Positions 15,855 to 24,495 of a stretch of 37,631 nucleotides of DNA are shown here, piece after piece (positions within the stretch are counted from its first letter, which is position 1; every line of letters starts with the position of its first letter). The notes beneath the pieces are model-generated. The model did no database searches. It had not been told where the DNA came from and saw only the letters and a list, made by a program, of their open reading frames with translations. Position numbers and translations under genes: made by a program. This DNA comes from an uncultured Muribaculaceae bacterium (lineage in GTDB: Bacteria > Bacteroidota > Bacteroidia > Bacteroidales > Muribaculaceae): NCBI GenBank assembly GCA_910583525.1, contig CAJTXL010000027.1:1-37631 (forward strand), read 5' to 3'.

Positions 15855-18044
15855 TTATCGTATGAATAGCAGCTCACGGTATTTCGGCAGAGGCCACATT
15901 TCATTGTCTACCATAAGCTCGAGTTTGTCAATGTTATATCTTATGATTTCCATCTTAGGCACCACATTGTCGTGATATGCCACCGCTTTCTCGCGCTCGT
16001 CGGCAATGGCGTTTGCCTTTTTGCGGTCGGCAATCATGGCGGCGACTGTGGTCTTGATGTTCGCCATACGCGTTGCGATGTTCTCGATGGTCTCAAGGTC
16101 GGTTTCGGCCATCTTGTCGGCACGTTCGCCGAAGAGACCGCGCAGTTTCACCACATTGTCGACAAGCATCGACTGGTAGCGCGTAGCCACGGGGATTATA
16201 TGGTTGATTGCAAGGTCGCCGAGAACGCGTGCCTCAATCTGTATTTTTTTCGTGTAGATTTCCCACTTCACTTCGTTGCGCGCACGAAGTTCGGGCAGCG
16301 ACAGCACACCCGTATTCTCGAACATCTTGACCGATGCGTCTGAGAGGTAGGCGTCGAAAATCACCGGTGCCGACGTCTCGCAGTCGAGACCCCGACGGGC
16401 GGCCTCGGCCTTCCATTCGTCGCTGTAGCCGTTGCCGTCGAAGTGTATGGCCTTTGATTGGCTTATCAGCTCACGCACTTCTGCAAGGATGGCCTCGGTA
16501 AGCTTGGCACCGACAGCAACGCGCGCATCGACTTTGGTCTTGAAGTCGGCAAGCTGCTCGGCTACGGCGGCGTTCAGCACTATCATTGCCGAAGCGCAGT
16601 TTGCCGACGAGCCTACTGCGCGGAACTCGAAACGGTTGCCGGTAAAGGCAAATGGCGAAGTGCGGTTGCGGTCGGTGTTGTCGAGCATTATTTCGGGAAT
16701 CTGAGCGAGGCCGAGCGAGAACTCAGATTTCTTTTTCAGCTCCGACAAGTCGGTGGCGTCGCTCTTTTCAAGACGGTCGAGTATCGATGCCAGCTGACTG
16801 CCCGTGAAAATCGATATGATGGCAGGGGGTGCCTCGTTTGCGCCAAGACGATGGGCATTGGTGGCCGACATGATAGACGCCTTCAACAGAGCATTATGAC
16901 GGTGCACCGCAGCCATGACATTGACCACAAAGGTGACGAACTGCAGATTGTCCATCGGCGTGCGTCCGGGCGAGAACAGCATGGCGCCACGGTCGGTGCC
17001 AAGGCTCCAGTTATTGTGCTTGCCCGAGCCGTTGACGCCCTTGAAAGGCTTTTCGTGGAGCAGTACTCTGAAATTGTGGCGACGGGCCACCTCGTTCATT
17101 ACCGACATCAGCAGAAGATTGTGGTCGTTGGCGAGGTTCGTCTCCTCGTATATAGGCGCAAGCTCAAACTGATTGGGCGCAACTTCGTTGTGACGGGTCT
17201 TTACGGGGATGCCAAGACGATGACAACGGATTTCGAGGTCGAGCATGAAAGCTTCGACGCGCGAAGGTATCGCGCCGAAATAGTGGTCTTCGAGCTGCTG
17301 GTTCTTGGGGCTTTCATGCCCCATGAGGGTGCGGCCTGTCATCACCAGGTCGGGACGGGCGCTATAAAGCGACTCGTCGACAAGAAAATACTCCTGCTCC
17401 CAGCCCAGGAACGAGGTGACATGCTTTACTTCGGGGTCGAAATAGCGTGCGACAGCGGTAGCGGCCTTGTCGACGGCATTGAGGGCACGCAGAAGCGGCG
17501 TCTTGTAGTCGAGCGATTCGCCCGTGTACGATATAAAGATTGTGGGGATACAAAGAGTCTGGTCGAGGATAAATGCCGGCGACGAAATGTCCCATGCAGA
17601 ATAGCCGCGGGCTTCGAAGGTATTACGTATTCCGCCGTTGGGGAAGCTCGATGCGTCAGGTTCCTGCTGCACAAGCAGCTTGCCCGAGAATTCTTCGACC
17701 ACACCGCCTTTGCCGTCATGCTCGACAAAAGCATCGTGCTTTTCGGCAGTGCCTCCGGTCAAAGGTGCAAACCAATGTGTGTAGTGGCGCACTCCATTGT
17801 CGAGAGCCCAACGCTTCATTCCGTCGGCGATGCTGTCGGCAAGCTGACGGTCGATTGGCTTCTTGTTCTCGATTGCATCGATGAGAGCATCGTATACGGC
17901 CTTAGGCAGATATTCAAACATCTTCTGACGGTTGAAAACAAGCTCGCCATAGTATTGGTCGGGACGCTGCGACGGGGTATCGACAGCTACGGCCTTACGG
18001 TCGAAAGCCTCCTCCACCATCTTAAATCGTAATGTTGTAGACAT
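15855..18044 (-). CDS. glnN: Type III glutamine synthetase
   Basis: A 729-residue GSIII, which makes glutamine from glutamate, ammonia and ATP; this form is typical of Bacteroidota and far longer than GSI (about 470). Recognisable blocks are HYTHWFAPLTGGTAEKHDAF, LGWEQEYFLVDE (the metal-binding strand), KTRHNEVAPNQFELAPIYEE and KGVNGSGKHNNWSLGTD, all strongly conserved in GSIII. The gene precedes the amidotransferase by 9 bases, linking glutamine production with a glutamine-using enzyme. I see no clear TAnnTTTG promoter in the 70 bases between fabG and this gene. A terminator for fabG lies just upstream. Confidence 0.96.
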   Translation of the reverse strand: MSTTLRFKMVEEAFDRKAVAVDTPSQRPDQYYGELVFNRQKMFEYLPKAVYDALIDAIENKKPIDRQLADSIADGMKRWALDNGVRHYTHWFAPLTGGTAEKHDAFVEHDGKGGVVEEFSGKLLVQQEPDASSFPNGGIRNTFEARGYSAWDISSPAFILDQTLCIPTIFISYTGESLDYKTPLLRALNAVDKAATAVARYFDPEVKHVTSFLGWEQEYFLVDESLYSARPDLVMTGRTLMGHESPKNQQLEDHYFGAIPSRVEAFMLDLEIRCHRLGIPVKTRHNEVAPNQFELAPIYEETNLANDHNLLLMSVMNEVARRHNFRVLLHEKPFKGVNGSGKHNNWSLGTDRGAMLFSPGRTPMDNLQFVTFVVNVMAAVHRHNALLKASIMSATNAHRLGANEAPPAIISIFTGSQLASILDRLEKSDATDLSELKKKSEFSLGLAQIPEIMLDNTDRNRTSPFAFTGNRFEFRAVGSSANCASAMIVLNAAVAEQLADFKTKVDARVAVGAKLTEAILAEVRELISQSKAIHFDGNGYSDEWKAEAARRGLDCETSAPVIFDAYLSDASVKMFENTGVLSLPELRARNEVKWEIYTKKIQIEARVLGDLAINHIIPVATRYQSMLVDNVVKLRGLFGERADKMAETDLETIENIATRMANIKTTVAAMIADRKKANAIADEREKAVAYHDNVVPKMEIIRYNIDKLELMVDNEMWPLPKYRELLFIR

Positions 18045-18080
18045 ATTGTGGGTTAAGTAGATTGTGTACTATTGGAAAAA

Positions 18081-18110
18081 AGCACCCGGCTGTGCAGGGG
18101 CGCAGCCGGG
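18081..18110 (-). terminator. Terminator of fabG
   Basis: On the minus strand CCCGGCTG pairs with CAGCCGGG around a short loop and is followed by TGCTTTTTT. It lies just after the fabG stop and before the glnN start. Confidence 0.8.
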
Positions 18111-18117
18111 CGTAAGT

Positions 18118-18864
18118 TTACATGTTCATGCCGCCGTCGACTTGTATGACTTGTCCGGTAACGTAACTGGAGAGGTCTGAAGCGAGGAAGGTGGCGACAT
18201 TGGCAATGTCTTCGGCCTGGCCGCCGCGGCGCAGGGGTATCTTCTTCTTCCATTCTTCACGCACCGAGTCGGGCAGCGCGGCCGTCATGGCAGTCTCGAT
18301 AAATCCGGGGGCGATTGCATTGGCACGTATGCCGCGCGAACCGACCTCTTGGGCGATGCTCTTTGCGAGAGCTATAAGGCCGGCTTTCGAAGCCGCATAG
18401 TTGGCCTGTCCGGCATTGCCGTGCACGCCGACTACCGATGCCATGTTAATGATAGAGCCTTCGCGCTGACGCATCATTACGGGCAGAAGGGCATTGATGA
18501 AGTTGAATGCGCTTTTGAGGTTGACAGCGATGACTGCATCCCATTGAGCTTCGGTCATACGCATCATGAGGCCGTCTTTGGTAATACCGGCATTGTTTAC
18601 AAGAATATCGACACGACCGAAGTCTTCGACCACCTGTGCCACGACTTCTTTGGTCTGGTTGAAGTCGGCTGCGTTCGAGGCATAGCCTTTCACTTTGACG
18701 CCGAAAGCGGCGATTTCGTTTTCGGTAGCTTTGCCGTTTTCATCTATGACGAGGTCGGTAAATGCGATGTTGGCGCCTTCCTGGGCGAAACGCAGGGCAA
18801 TGGCTTTGCCGATGCCGCGGGCCGCTCCGGTGATGAGGGCGGTTTTTCCTTCGAGTAATTTCAT
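18118..18864 (-). CDS. fabG: 3-Oxoacyl-[acyl-carrier-protein] reductase
   Basis: A 248-residue short-chain dehydrogenase that reduces 3-oxoacyl-ACP with NADPH in fatty acid elongation. The NADP-binding loop TGAARGIG is at 12-19, NNAG at 90-93, and the catalytic Ser143, Tyr156 and Lys160 lie in MASVVG and YAASK. The C-terminus YVTGQVIQVDGGMNM is characteristic of FabG rather than of other dehydrogenases. It has its own likely promoter overlapping the end of the trmH-like gene and a strong terminator downstream, so it may be monocistronic. Confidence 0.93.
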   Translation of the reverse strand: MKLLEGKTALITGAARGIGKAIALRFAQEGANIAFTDLVIDENGKATENEIAAFGVKVKGYASNAADFNQTKEVVAQVVEDFGRVDILVNNAGITKDGLMMRMTEAQWDAVIAVNLKSAFNFINALLPVMMRQREGSIINMASVVGVHGNAGQANYAASKAGLIALAKSIAQEVGSRGIRANAIAPGFIETAMTAALPDSVREEWKKKIPLRRGGQAEDIANVATFLASDLSSYVTGQVIQVDGGMNM

Positions 18865-18898
18865 AATACTACTGAGACTGTGTTTTCTAAAACTGCTG

Positions 18899-18930
18899 CA
18901 AATTTAAGCATTTTCGCCCGAATAGCGAAA
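18899..18930 (-). promoter_or_regulatory. Promoter of fabG, overlapping the preceding stop codon
   Basis: On the minus strand TTTC (18930-18927), 20 bases, then TAAATTTG (18906-18899). The TAA of the -7 element is also the stop codon of the methyltransferase gene. The -33 match is imperfect. Confidence 0.5.
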
Positions 18931-19704
18931 TTGTCGGGCACGAAATTGCGAAAGTGCTATGGCTGTGGCCGTTGCCACATTCAGGCTTTCGACAGAAGAA
19001 GCGTCGGCAGGATAAGGCGGTATGAACAGACGGCTGTTTACGTGGCGTTCGAGGCTTTCGGAGATGCCGCTGCCTTCGTTACCCATCAACAGAATCCCGT
19101 CTCGGCCGAGCGAGGATGTGTAGATGTTGTCACCGTCAAGGAAAGTGCCGTAGACACATATTTCGGGCGACAGCGAGGCGAAAAACGCGTCAAGGTCGGC
19201 ATACACTACCGAAACACGCGCAAGCGCCCCCATGGTCGACTGCACTGTCTTTGGGTTGAAAGCATCGACAGTATCGTGCGACGCAAGGACGGTGTGCACA
19301 CCCATCCAGTCGCATGTGCGGAGTATTGTGCCAAGGTTGCCGGGGTCTTGTATGCGGTCGAGTGCAACTACAAGTTCGGAGGCCATATATTCATTATCGG
19401 GCAATGCAGATGGCTCGGGCAGCTCGAAAAAAGCCACAACCGGCGGCGTGGTGCCAAGACGGGTAAGTTCGCGAAGAACATGCGGCGCACTCGCCACAAG
19501 GTCGCCGGCGTGAAAATTTCCGCCGTATTCTCCAAGCCACGCTTCCAAAGCGAAAACATAGCGTGCCTTGAACTTAACGGCAAGTTCAAGCACACATTTG
19601 GTACCTTCGGCCACAAAAAGACCCGTACGACGACGTCCTTTGGCATCATCGAGCGATGCAAACTCTTTCTTCAGGCGGTTTGTCAGCTGAAAATCAGAAT
19701 TCAT
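18904..19704 (-). CDS. TrmH/SpoU-family RNA 2'-O-methyltransferase
   Basis: A 266-residue SPOUT-class methyltransferase that uses S-adenosylmethionine to methylate a ribose in rRNA or tRNA. The three family motifs are present: LDRIQDPGNLGTILRT (motif 1), LLMGNEGSGIS (motif 2) and SSVESLNVATATAI (motif 3, forming the trefoil knot). The N-terminal substrate-binding domain of RlmB/TsnR type begins QLTNRLKKEF and includes GLFVAEG. The exact target nucleotide cannot be told. ATG 19704 gives the usual N-terminus; ATG 19713 is also possible. Both overlap the end of bioB, suggesting coupled translation. Confidence 0.9.
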   Translation of the reverse strand: MNSDFQLTNRLKKEFASLDDAKGRRRTGLFVAEGTKCVLELAVKFKARYVFALEAWLGEYGGNFHAGDLVASAPHVLRELTRLGTTPPVVAFFELPEPSALPDNEYMASELVVALDRIQDPGNLGTILRTCDWMGVHTVLASHDTVDAFNPKTVQSTMGALARVSVVYADLDAFFASLSPEICVYGTFLDGDNIYTSSLGRDGILLMGNEGSGISESLERHVNSRLFIPPYPADASSVESLNVATATAIALSQFRARQFRYSGENA

Positions 19705-20680
19705 AGCCTGCATCGTTTATAAGTTGCCGGTCTTTGTCTACCGTCGAGCCTATGGTCGTAAGCAAATCGCCTACGATGCCGCCATTGATACCGATTTTCA
19801 GAGCTTCAAGCTGCACTTCTCTTGAAAGCCGCGCACGTCCTCCGGCAAAACGCAGCGTAACGGCTGGATGGGCAAAGCGGAACAAAGCGACCGTAAGCAA
19901 AATCTCTCTGTCGGAAATCGGTTCGGCATGTTCAAGCGGAGTCCCCGGTATAGGGATGAGTACATTTATAGGTATCGAAACAGGCTCAATCTGTCTGAGC
20001 GTTATGGCAAGCTCCATGCGCTGCTTCCGGCTCTCGCCCATGCCTATTATGCCGCCGGAGCATACTTCAAATCCAAGTTTTTTTGCAGCGGCAATGGTGG
20101 CAAGTTTGTCGGTCTGCGTGTGTGTGGAACAAAGCGAAGGGAAGTATGACGGCGCGGTCTCAAGATTGCAATGATAACGATGCACACCGGCATCATAAAG
20201 CTGTTTAAGCTCGTCTTCCGACAAAAGTCCCAACGACGCACATGTACTGATACCGTCATTTTCCTTAATTTCTTTAAGCAACGAGCATACATGCTCTAAA
20301 GCGCGGCCGTGCACAGCCCTGCCGCTCGCTACCAGCGAAAAGCGGCCGATGCCGCAATCGGCATTGTATCGCGCAACTTTCTTGGCCTCGTCGGCATCGA
20401 CAAGTTCGTATTTGTCGCAACCGGTACTGTAATGCGACGACTGGGCACACCACTTGCAGTTTTCGGAGCAAAGACCCGAACGGGCATTGACAATTGAGCA
20501 TGAATCGAATTTGCGCGGCGCGAATTTCGCAGTAATCAGTTTGGCGGCTTCAAGCAACGCGTTTTCGCCCTTTTCCGAGCTTATGGCGGCAAGAGCATAT
20601 AAAGTATCTTCATCAAGCACTTCGCCTGAAAGGACACGCCTGAGGGCGGTTTCGACGAGGCTTTTATCTTCTTTTTCCAT
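19694..20680 (-). CDS. bioB: Biotin synthase
   Basis: A 328-residue radical-SAM enzyme that inserts sulfur into dethiobiotin. The radical-SAM cysteines are in CSENCKWCAQ (C71, C75, C78). Other conserved blocks are YHCNLETAPSYF, CSGGIIGMGE, PINVLIPIPGTPLE and the arginine-containing FAGGRARLS near the [2Fe-2S] cluster. ATG 20680 is chosen because the reading frame further upstream runs into the promoter. No other biotin genes are in the window. It overlaps the methyltransferase gene downstream by 11-20 bases, so the two probably share a transcript. Confidence 0.95.
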   Translation of the reverse strand: MEKEDKSLVETALRRVLSGEVLDEDTLYALAAISSEKGENALLEAAKLITAKFAPRKFDSCSIVNARSGLCSENCKWCAQSSHYSTGCDKYELVDADEAKKVARYNADCGIGRFSLVASGRAVHGRALEHVCSLLKEIKENDGISTCASLGLLSEDELKQLYDAGVHRYHCNLETAPSYFPSLCSTHTQTDKLATIAAAKKLGFEVCSGGIIGMGESRKQRMELAITLRQIEPVSIPINVLIPIPGTPLEHAEPISDREILLTVALFRFAHPAVTLRFAGGRARLSREVQLEALKIGINGGIVGDLLTTIGSTVDKDRQLINDAGYEF

Positions 20681-20697
20681 CGTAAGAATATTTGTCG

Positions 20698-20729
20698 CAA
20701 AATTACACCACAGAAATGAAACGGCCAAA
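20698..20729 (-). promoter_or_regulatory. Promoter of bioB
   Basis: On the minus strand TTTG (20729-20726), exactly 20 bases, then TAATTTTG (20705-20698): a full match to the Bacteroidota consensus. It leaves a leader of roughly 10 bases before ATG 20680. No operator could be identified by eye. Confidence 0.75.
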
Positions 20730-20859
20730 TTATCGGCTGATGCCCAAGGGCATATTCACTAATTCAACCAACGAATAGTATTGTTATTTTCGAGAGTTTT
20801 TACCAACGTCAAAGAGTGTTTGCTTTACATTGCGGATTAAACTGCTAAATTTCAAAAAC

Positions 20860-21975
20860 TCAAAGAATATCTTTACAGATATGGTAATAGTATTTATGCA
20901 GAGAATAATCAGCTTCATTTTCCGATAGAGATTGCTCAGCCTGTATCATATTTTGTGATAACCCAAAATCTTCCCTGTAGTGTGGGCAAGATACAGCACT
21001 ATATGGAGAAGGTTTGCGAGGCAAGTCATGTTTCTTATAAAGAACACAAAGTCTATCACCCCATGAGTCTTGCTTACAAAACCTGCATAAAAAACAATTT
21101 CGGATTTTAACTCCTCTTTTAGAAAATTCTTGAAGTATCTCTTTGAATGGAGTCGCTATATCTGTTATGTAATAATGAACATTAGGTGGTAGCTTTTTAC
21201 TAACTTCATAACAATGACAATCAAAGGAACAGAATTGCCCTTGGTTATTTAACCAAAATACTATTGTATTTTTTCGATTAAAGCAATCCCCATATTCATC
21301 AAAACGTCCAATAGGGTCAAAAGATTCTACTTTATTGAAGTTATATAAAGTAATTCTTCTTTCATTAGAAGAACTATAGCTGACTTGACTATCCCGTGTC
21401 GCTATTAATTTACAATTGTTGACCACATTGTCAATGTGTTCCTCAGATTGGATAGGAATTTCAATAATACGAACGCCATCACTAATTTTATCCTCTGTAC
21501 ATTTATGAGTAACCCTAATCTCAATTAGCGTTGGAGGCACTTTAGGGTTTGTTGACGATGTTAAAAGCAAATCTGCGCGGTATTGGTGGAAGTTTGCCTC
21601 TATTTCGCAGGTATCATAGAATTTACGCAAATCGAATTCAACAGGTTTCTCACCCTCACATTTAGGCGAGAAAATAAATGGACAATTGAAGGAGCAGATT
21701 GCCTTTGCATTATAAGAAAGCAGAAAATGCTCGGAAGATAGAAATGCTTGCCTTATCTTGATTTTTGCCAACTTATGGAGATATGATTCATAAGAACAAT
21801 TACCCGTGTTTTTATGTACGAAATGCCATCTGCGTACTTTACCCATATGTGGGGTCATTGCTTCTCCGCATATAGGACAAAAATAATCTTCATTACATTG
21901 AGCCGTAGCTACATTTATAAGTTCGCCATTCGAATTATTAGCATAGCTATAATTCTGAGAGAGGGTTTTCGCCAT
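20860..21975 (-). CDS. CoiA-like zinc-finger/nuclease-fold protein
   Basis: A 371-residue protein of the competence CoiA-like type. The N-terminus has the signature zinc finger FCPICG (C33, C36) with RRWHFVH (H51, H54), then ESYLHKLAKIKI. A PD-(D/E)xK-like core follows: YRADLLL (D135) and LIEIRVTH (E152, with Arg instead of Lys at 154). The last third adds another cysteine cluster (CFLCRFC and, later, CPHY). CoiA proteins are linked to DNA processing in Firmicutes competence; the role in Bacteroidota is unknown, and defence is one possibility. The gene is visibly AT-rich compared with bioB and starts one base after the lipoprotein stop, so it is probably acquired DNA translated together with its neighbour. 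Confidence 0.7.
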   Translation of the reverse strand: MAKTLSQNYSYANNSNGELINVATAQCNEDYFCPICGEAMTPHMGKVRRWHFVHKNTGNCSYESYLHKLAKIKIRQAFLSSEHFLLSYNAKAICSFNCPFIFSPKCEGEKPVEFDLRKFYDTCEIEANFHQYRADLLLTSSTNPKVPPTLIEIRVTHKCTEDKISDGVRIIEIPIQSEEHIDNVVNNCKLIATRDSQVSYSSSNERRITLYNFNKVESFDPIGRFDEYGDCFNRKNTIVFWLNNQGQFCSFDCHCYEVSKKLPPNVHYYITDIATPFKEILQEFSKRGVKIRNCFLCRFCKQDSWGDRLCVLYKKHDLPRKPSPYSAVSCPHYREDFGLSQNMIQAEQSLSENEADYSLHKYYYHICKDIL

Positions 21976-21976
21976 A

Positions 21977-22438
21977 CTATTCTTTTTTACCAAAAACCGT
22001 TTGAAGTTTTTTACGAATAGCACCTAATGCTAATTTTTGGTCTTGTGAGATTGACAATCCAATACCACTGCTTTTAATGACCGCAACGCTTTGGTCTGTA
22101 TAGAGGTCATAAAAGGTTATGGTAATATATGTATGACCACCGTCCCATTTTTCAGACTTAACGTTTATATGTGGCGTAAGAGTGTAACCTAAATAGTCAT
22201 CAGGCGCATACGTCAAGGAAATTGGTTGTAATTTTGTACTCGCAATTTCATTTTGGACAAGTAACATTACATCGTCTAACTCCCTATCACCAGTCTGTTC
22301 TTTTCCGAAGCTAACATATTTATATTTCGAGACATTCGCTCCATTTGATACAACAAGCTTAGCAGATGAAGAACAAGACACCATTGAAAATGCTGCCAAC
22401 AACAGCAACAGAGGTATGAACAAAAAGCGAGTGTGCAT
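21977..22438 (-). CDS. Small lipoprotein, DUF4136-like
   Basis: A 153-residue protein with a hydrophobic signal (FLFIPLLLLLAAFSMVSC) ending in a lipoprotein-type cysteine, C22, and a mature domain with alternating strands (VSKYKYVSFGKE, HTYITITFYDLY). It resembles DUF4136-type lipoproteins, though I am not certain of the family. The frame stays open far upstream, but ATG 22438 is the start that gives a signal peptide and lies downstream of a promoter -7 element. AT-rich like the CoiA-like gene, which it precedes by one base. Why an envelope lipoprotein should be coupled to a nuclease-fold protein is not evident. Confidence 0.7.
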   Translation of the reverse strand: MHTRFLFIPLLLLLAAFSMVSCSSSAKLVVSNGANVSKYKYVSFGKEQTGDRELDDVMLLVQNEIASTKLQPISLTYAPDDYLGYTLTPHINVKSEKWDGGHTYITITFYDLYTDQSVAVIKSSGIGLSISQDQKLALGAIRKKLQTVFGKKE

Positions 22439-22491
22439 AAAAAATTGAGTTAAAATTTGGTCTATGAACATGAAGCGTTTTTCGCTCATGC

Positions 22492-22499
22492 CAAAAGTA
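22492..22499 (-). promoter_or_regulatory. -7 element of the lipoprotein/CoiA-like operon
   Basis: On the minus strand TACTTTTG matches the consensus -7. A weak TCTG lies 19 bases upstream. This gives a leader of about 45 bases before ATG 22438. Confidence 0.45.
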
Positions 22500-22650
22500 G
22501 AAAAAACTTCCGAATAGGCAGACAGGCGACAATTTTTTTTGCGGGTACATGGAAGTTCCTTATATTTTGAATAGTCTTTATCTGCTCGGGCGAATTTAGA
22601 CTGCAAAATTAGTAAAATATTCTGAAACAGAGGGTGTAAAGCAGCGGAAT

Positions 22651-23157
22651 TTATAGGTAGTCGGACTGAGGTTCCGCAGCAAGACTGCTCTCGTCGGGTG
22701 CCTCGGCAACATAGCCGCCACTCACCGCCCGCTCTTTCAGCAGAAAAGAATGGTTTATGTAGTATTCTATCACAGCAAGCGTACGTTCTCGGAACTGTGG
22801 ACGCAGCCTGCACTCCCAGACCGTAAGCACATTCCAGCCCATCGAGCGCAATAGTTCTTTCTGCCGTTCGTCACGATCCTTGTTGCGTCGTATCTTCGTG
22901 AGCCAAAAATCAGTATTGGTCTTCGGAAAGTGCGTCTGACACTCATGTCCGTGCCAAAAGCACCCGTGGATAAAAATCACTATCGAATACTTATGCAACA
23001 CGATATCGGGAGTTCCCGGCAGGCTCTTGACATTTTTACGGAAACGGTAGCCACGTTTCCACAGCCATCGCCGCACGATAAGCTCTGGCCGGGTGTCCCT
23101 GCTCTTTATTCGCCGCATGCACCGCGAACGCTGTTCCGATGTCATCCTGTCAGCCAT
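22651..23157 (-). CDS. vsr: Very short patch repair endonuclease
   Basis: A 168-residue Vsr endonuclease, which nicks DNA at T:G mismatches that arise when 5-methylcytosine deaminates. Conserved features are LPGTPDIVL (D51), the block FIHGCFWHGHEC (H64, F67, W68, H69, H71) and VWECRL (E115). These align closely with the numbering of E. coli Vsr, including the intercalating aromatic pair. A C-terminal extension of about 25 residues after LLKERA is unusual. It starts 6 bases after the methyltransferase stop, so it is the third gene of the restriction-modification operon, as expected for a partner of an m5C enzyme. Confidence 0.93.
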   Translation of the reverse strand: MADRMTSEQRSRCMRRIKSRDTRPELIVRRWLWKRGYRFRKNVKSLPGTPDIVLHKYSIVIFIHGCFWHGHECQTHFPKTNTDFWLTKIRRNKDRDERQKELLRSMGWNVLTVWECRLRPQFRERTLAVIEYYINHSFLLKERAVSGGYVAEAPDESSLAAEPQSDYL

Positions 23158-23163
23158 AAAGAA

Positions 23164-24492
23164 TCATGACCCGTATGGCGTGTCTACATCATAAACTCCC
23201 ATAAACAAATCAGGAGTAACTGAAAAACGAGGAAGAGCACGACGTTCTCGCTCAGGGACAAGCCCCAACTGCTCTATCTGATTGAATAGTCTTATAAGCG
23301 AACGTCCTATAGCAGCAGCCAAATTTACGGGCACCGCATTGCCTATTTGCTTATACTTAGCAGTCAAAGAGCCGCAGAACACCCAATCGTCAGGAAAAGT
23401 CTGTATCCGGGCATACTCCCTCACTGTCAAAGGTCTCGTTTCCAATGGATGGCATCTTTCGGTCTGTTTTTGTGCCGGAGCACATGTAAGCGTAAGGCTC
23501 GGTTCGTCCATGGCAAGACGCCGCGCCATGCCGGTTTTTCCACCCGGAAGCCCAAAACTGCCTTTCATATAATCTTTCGCAATTTCTTCGGGCAAGTCTC
23601 GCCAATCGCCACCTTCGGGAACTCGTTCCATTACTTTGCGTTTCGCTTCGGGATATTTCTGACCTTCCGACTTTGGAACATCCACGGAGTAAAGGGAACC
23701 GGCATAAAAGGCATCTCTCAATGTCCTTACCGTTGGAGAGACTTCCGGCCAGCGGAATTGGACAAAAGGAGCGATATCATCCCGTATCGCAATAAGTATA
23801 AGACGTTCACGTTTCTGTGGAACATCGTAATTCAATGCTTTCAGAACACGAGGTTCCACCAACGAATAACCCAGTTCGCGGATGACACCTTTTATCGTAT
23901 TTAAAGTGCGTCCGCCATCATGCTCAAGCAGACCTTTTACATTTTCACACATAAACACTTTGGGCCGAATTTCTTTGACCGCTCTGGCAAGTTCAAAGAA
24001 CAAAGTACCACGCGTCTCTTCAAAGCCCAAACGCTTACCGGCATAAGAAAATGCCTGACAAGGGAAACCGCCTGAAATGAAATCTACGGCATCGCGGTAA
24101 GGCGAGAAGTCTACATTATGGATGTCTCCCTCAATAATATTCCAACCGGGGCGATTATGGCGCAGCGTTTCGCATGCGTCATGGTCAAATTCATTAAGCA
24201 AAACATGGCGAAAACCCGCAGTTTCCATCCCGAGAGCAAGACCACCACCACCGGCGAACAATTCCACCGAACTAAATACCCTTAAAGGAACTGTATCAAG
24301 TTCTTCGTTCCATTGGGTAGACGCCATGCAGTACACTTCGGGAAAATCTTTCAAGGACGATATGTCTACGCCCTTTTCTCCTGAAGATTTTTCCGCAAGG
24401 CGTATTTTGCCGGACTCAATCCATTTACTGACGGTCATGCGCGAAACGCCAAGCAAATCGGCCAATATGTTTGGACTTATCATTTTTTGCAT
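23164..24492 (-). CDS. DNA (cytosine-5) methyltransferase with N-terminal HTH
   Basis: A 442-residue C5-cytosine methyltransferase of a type II restriction-modification system. All main motifs are visible: motif I LFAGGGGLALGME (about 78-90), catalytic Cys145 in GGFPCQ, ENV (183-185), QKRER (226-230), and near the C-terminus RPLTVREYARIQTFP (IX) and YKQIGNAVP (X). The first 50 residues form a separate helix-turn-helix (ISPNILADLLGVSRMTVSKW) of the excisionase/MerR type, unlike a stand-alone methyltransferase; it may repress its own operon. It lies 3 bases after the nuclease gene and 6 before vsr. With the Eco47II-type partner, GGNCC is the likely target. Confidence 0.93.
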   Translation of the reverse strand: MQKMISPNILADLLGVSRMTVSKWIESGKIRLAEKSSGEKGVDISSLKDFPEVYCMASTQWNEELDTVPLRVFSSVELFAGGGGLALGMETAGFRHVLLNEFDHDACETLRHNRPGWNIIEGDIHNVDFSPYRDAVDFISGGFPCQAFSYAGKRLGFEETRGTLFFELARAVKEIRPKVFMCENVKGLLEHDGGRTLNTIKGVIRELGYSLVEPRVLKALNYDVPQKRERLILIAIRDDIAPFVQFRWPEVSPTVRTLRDAFYAGSLYSVDVPKSEGQKYPEAKRKVMERVPEGGDWRDLPEEIAKDYMKGSFGLPGGKTGMARRLAMDEPSLTLTCAPAQKQTERCHPLETRPLTVREYARIQTFPDDWVFCGSLTAKYKQIGNAVPVNLAAAIGRSLIRLFNQIEQLGLVPERERRALPRFSVTPDLFMGVYDVDTPYGS

Positions 24493-24495
24493 AAG

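Noticed and set aside
16458..18032. A 524-codon open frame on the plus strand opposite glnN
   Set aside because: It lies wholly antisense to the clearly conserved GSIII gene and its product has no recognisable domain. Long antisense frames are expected with the codon bias seen here.
22439..22813. Long upstream extension of the small lipoprotein gene
   Set aside because: It would bury the signal peptide in the middle of the protein, overlap vsr and precede the promoter -7 element.
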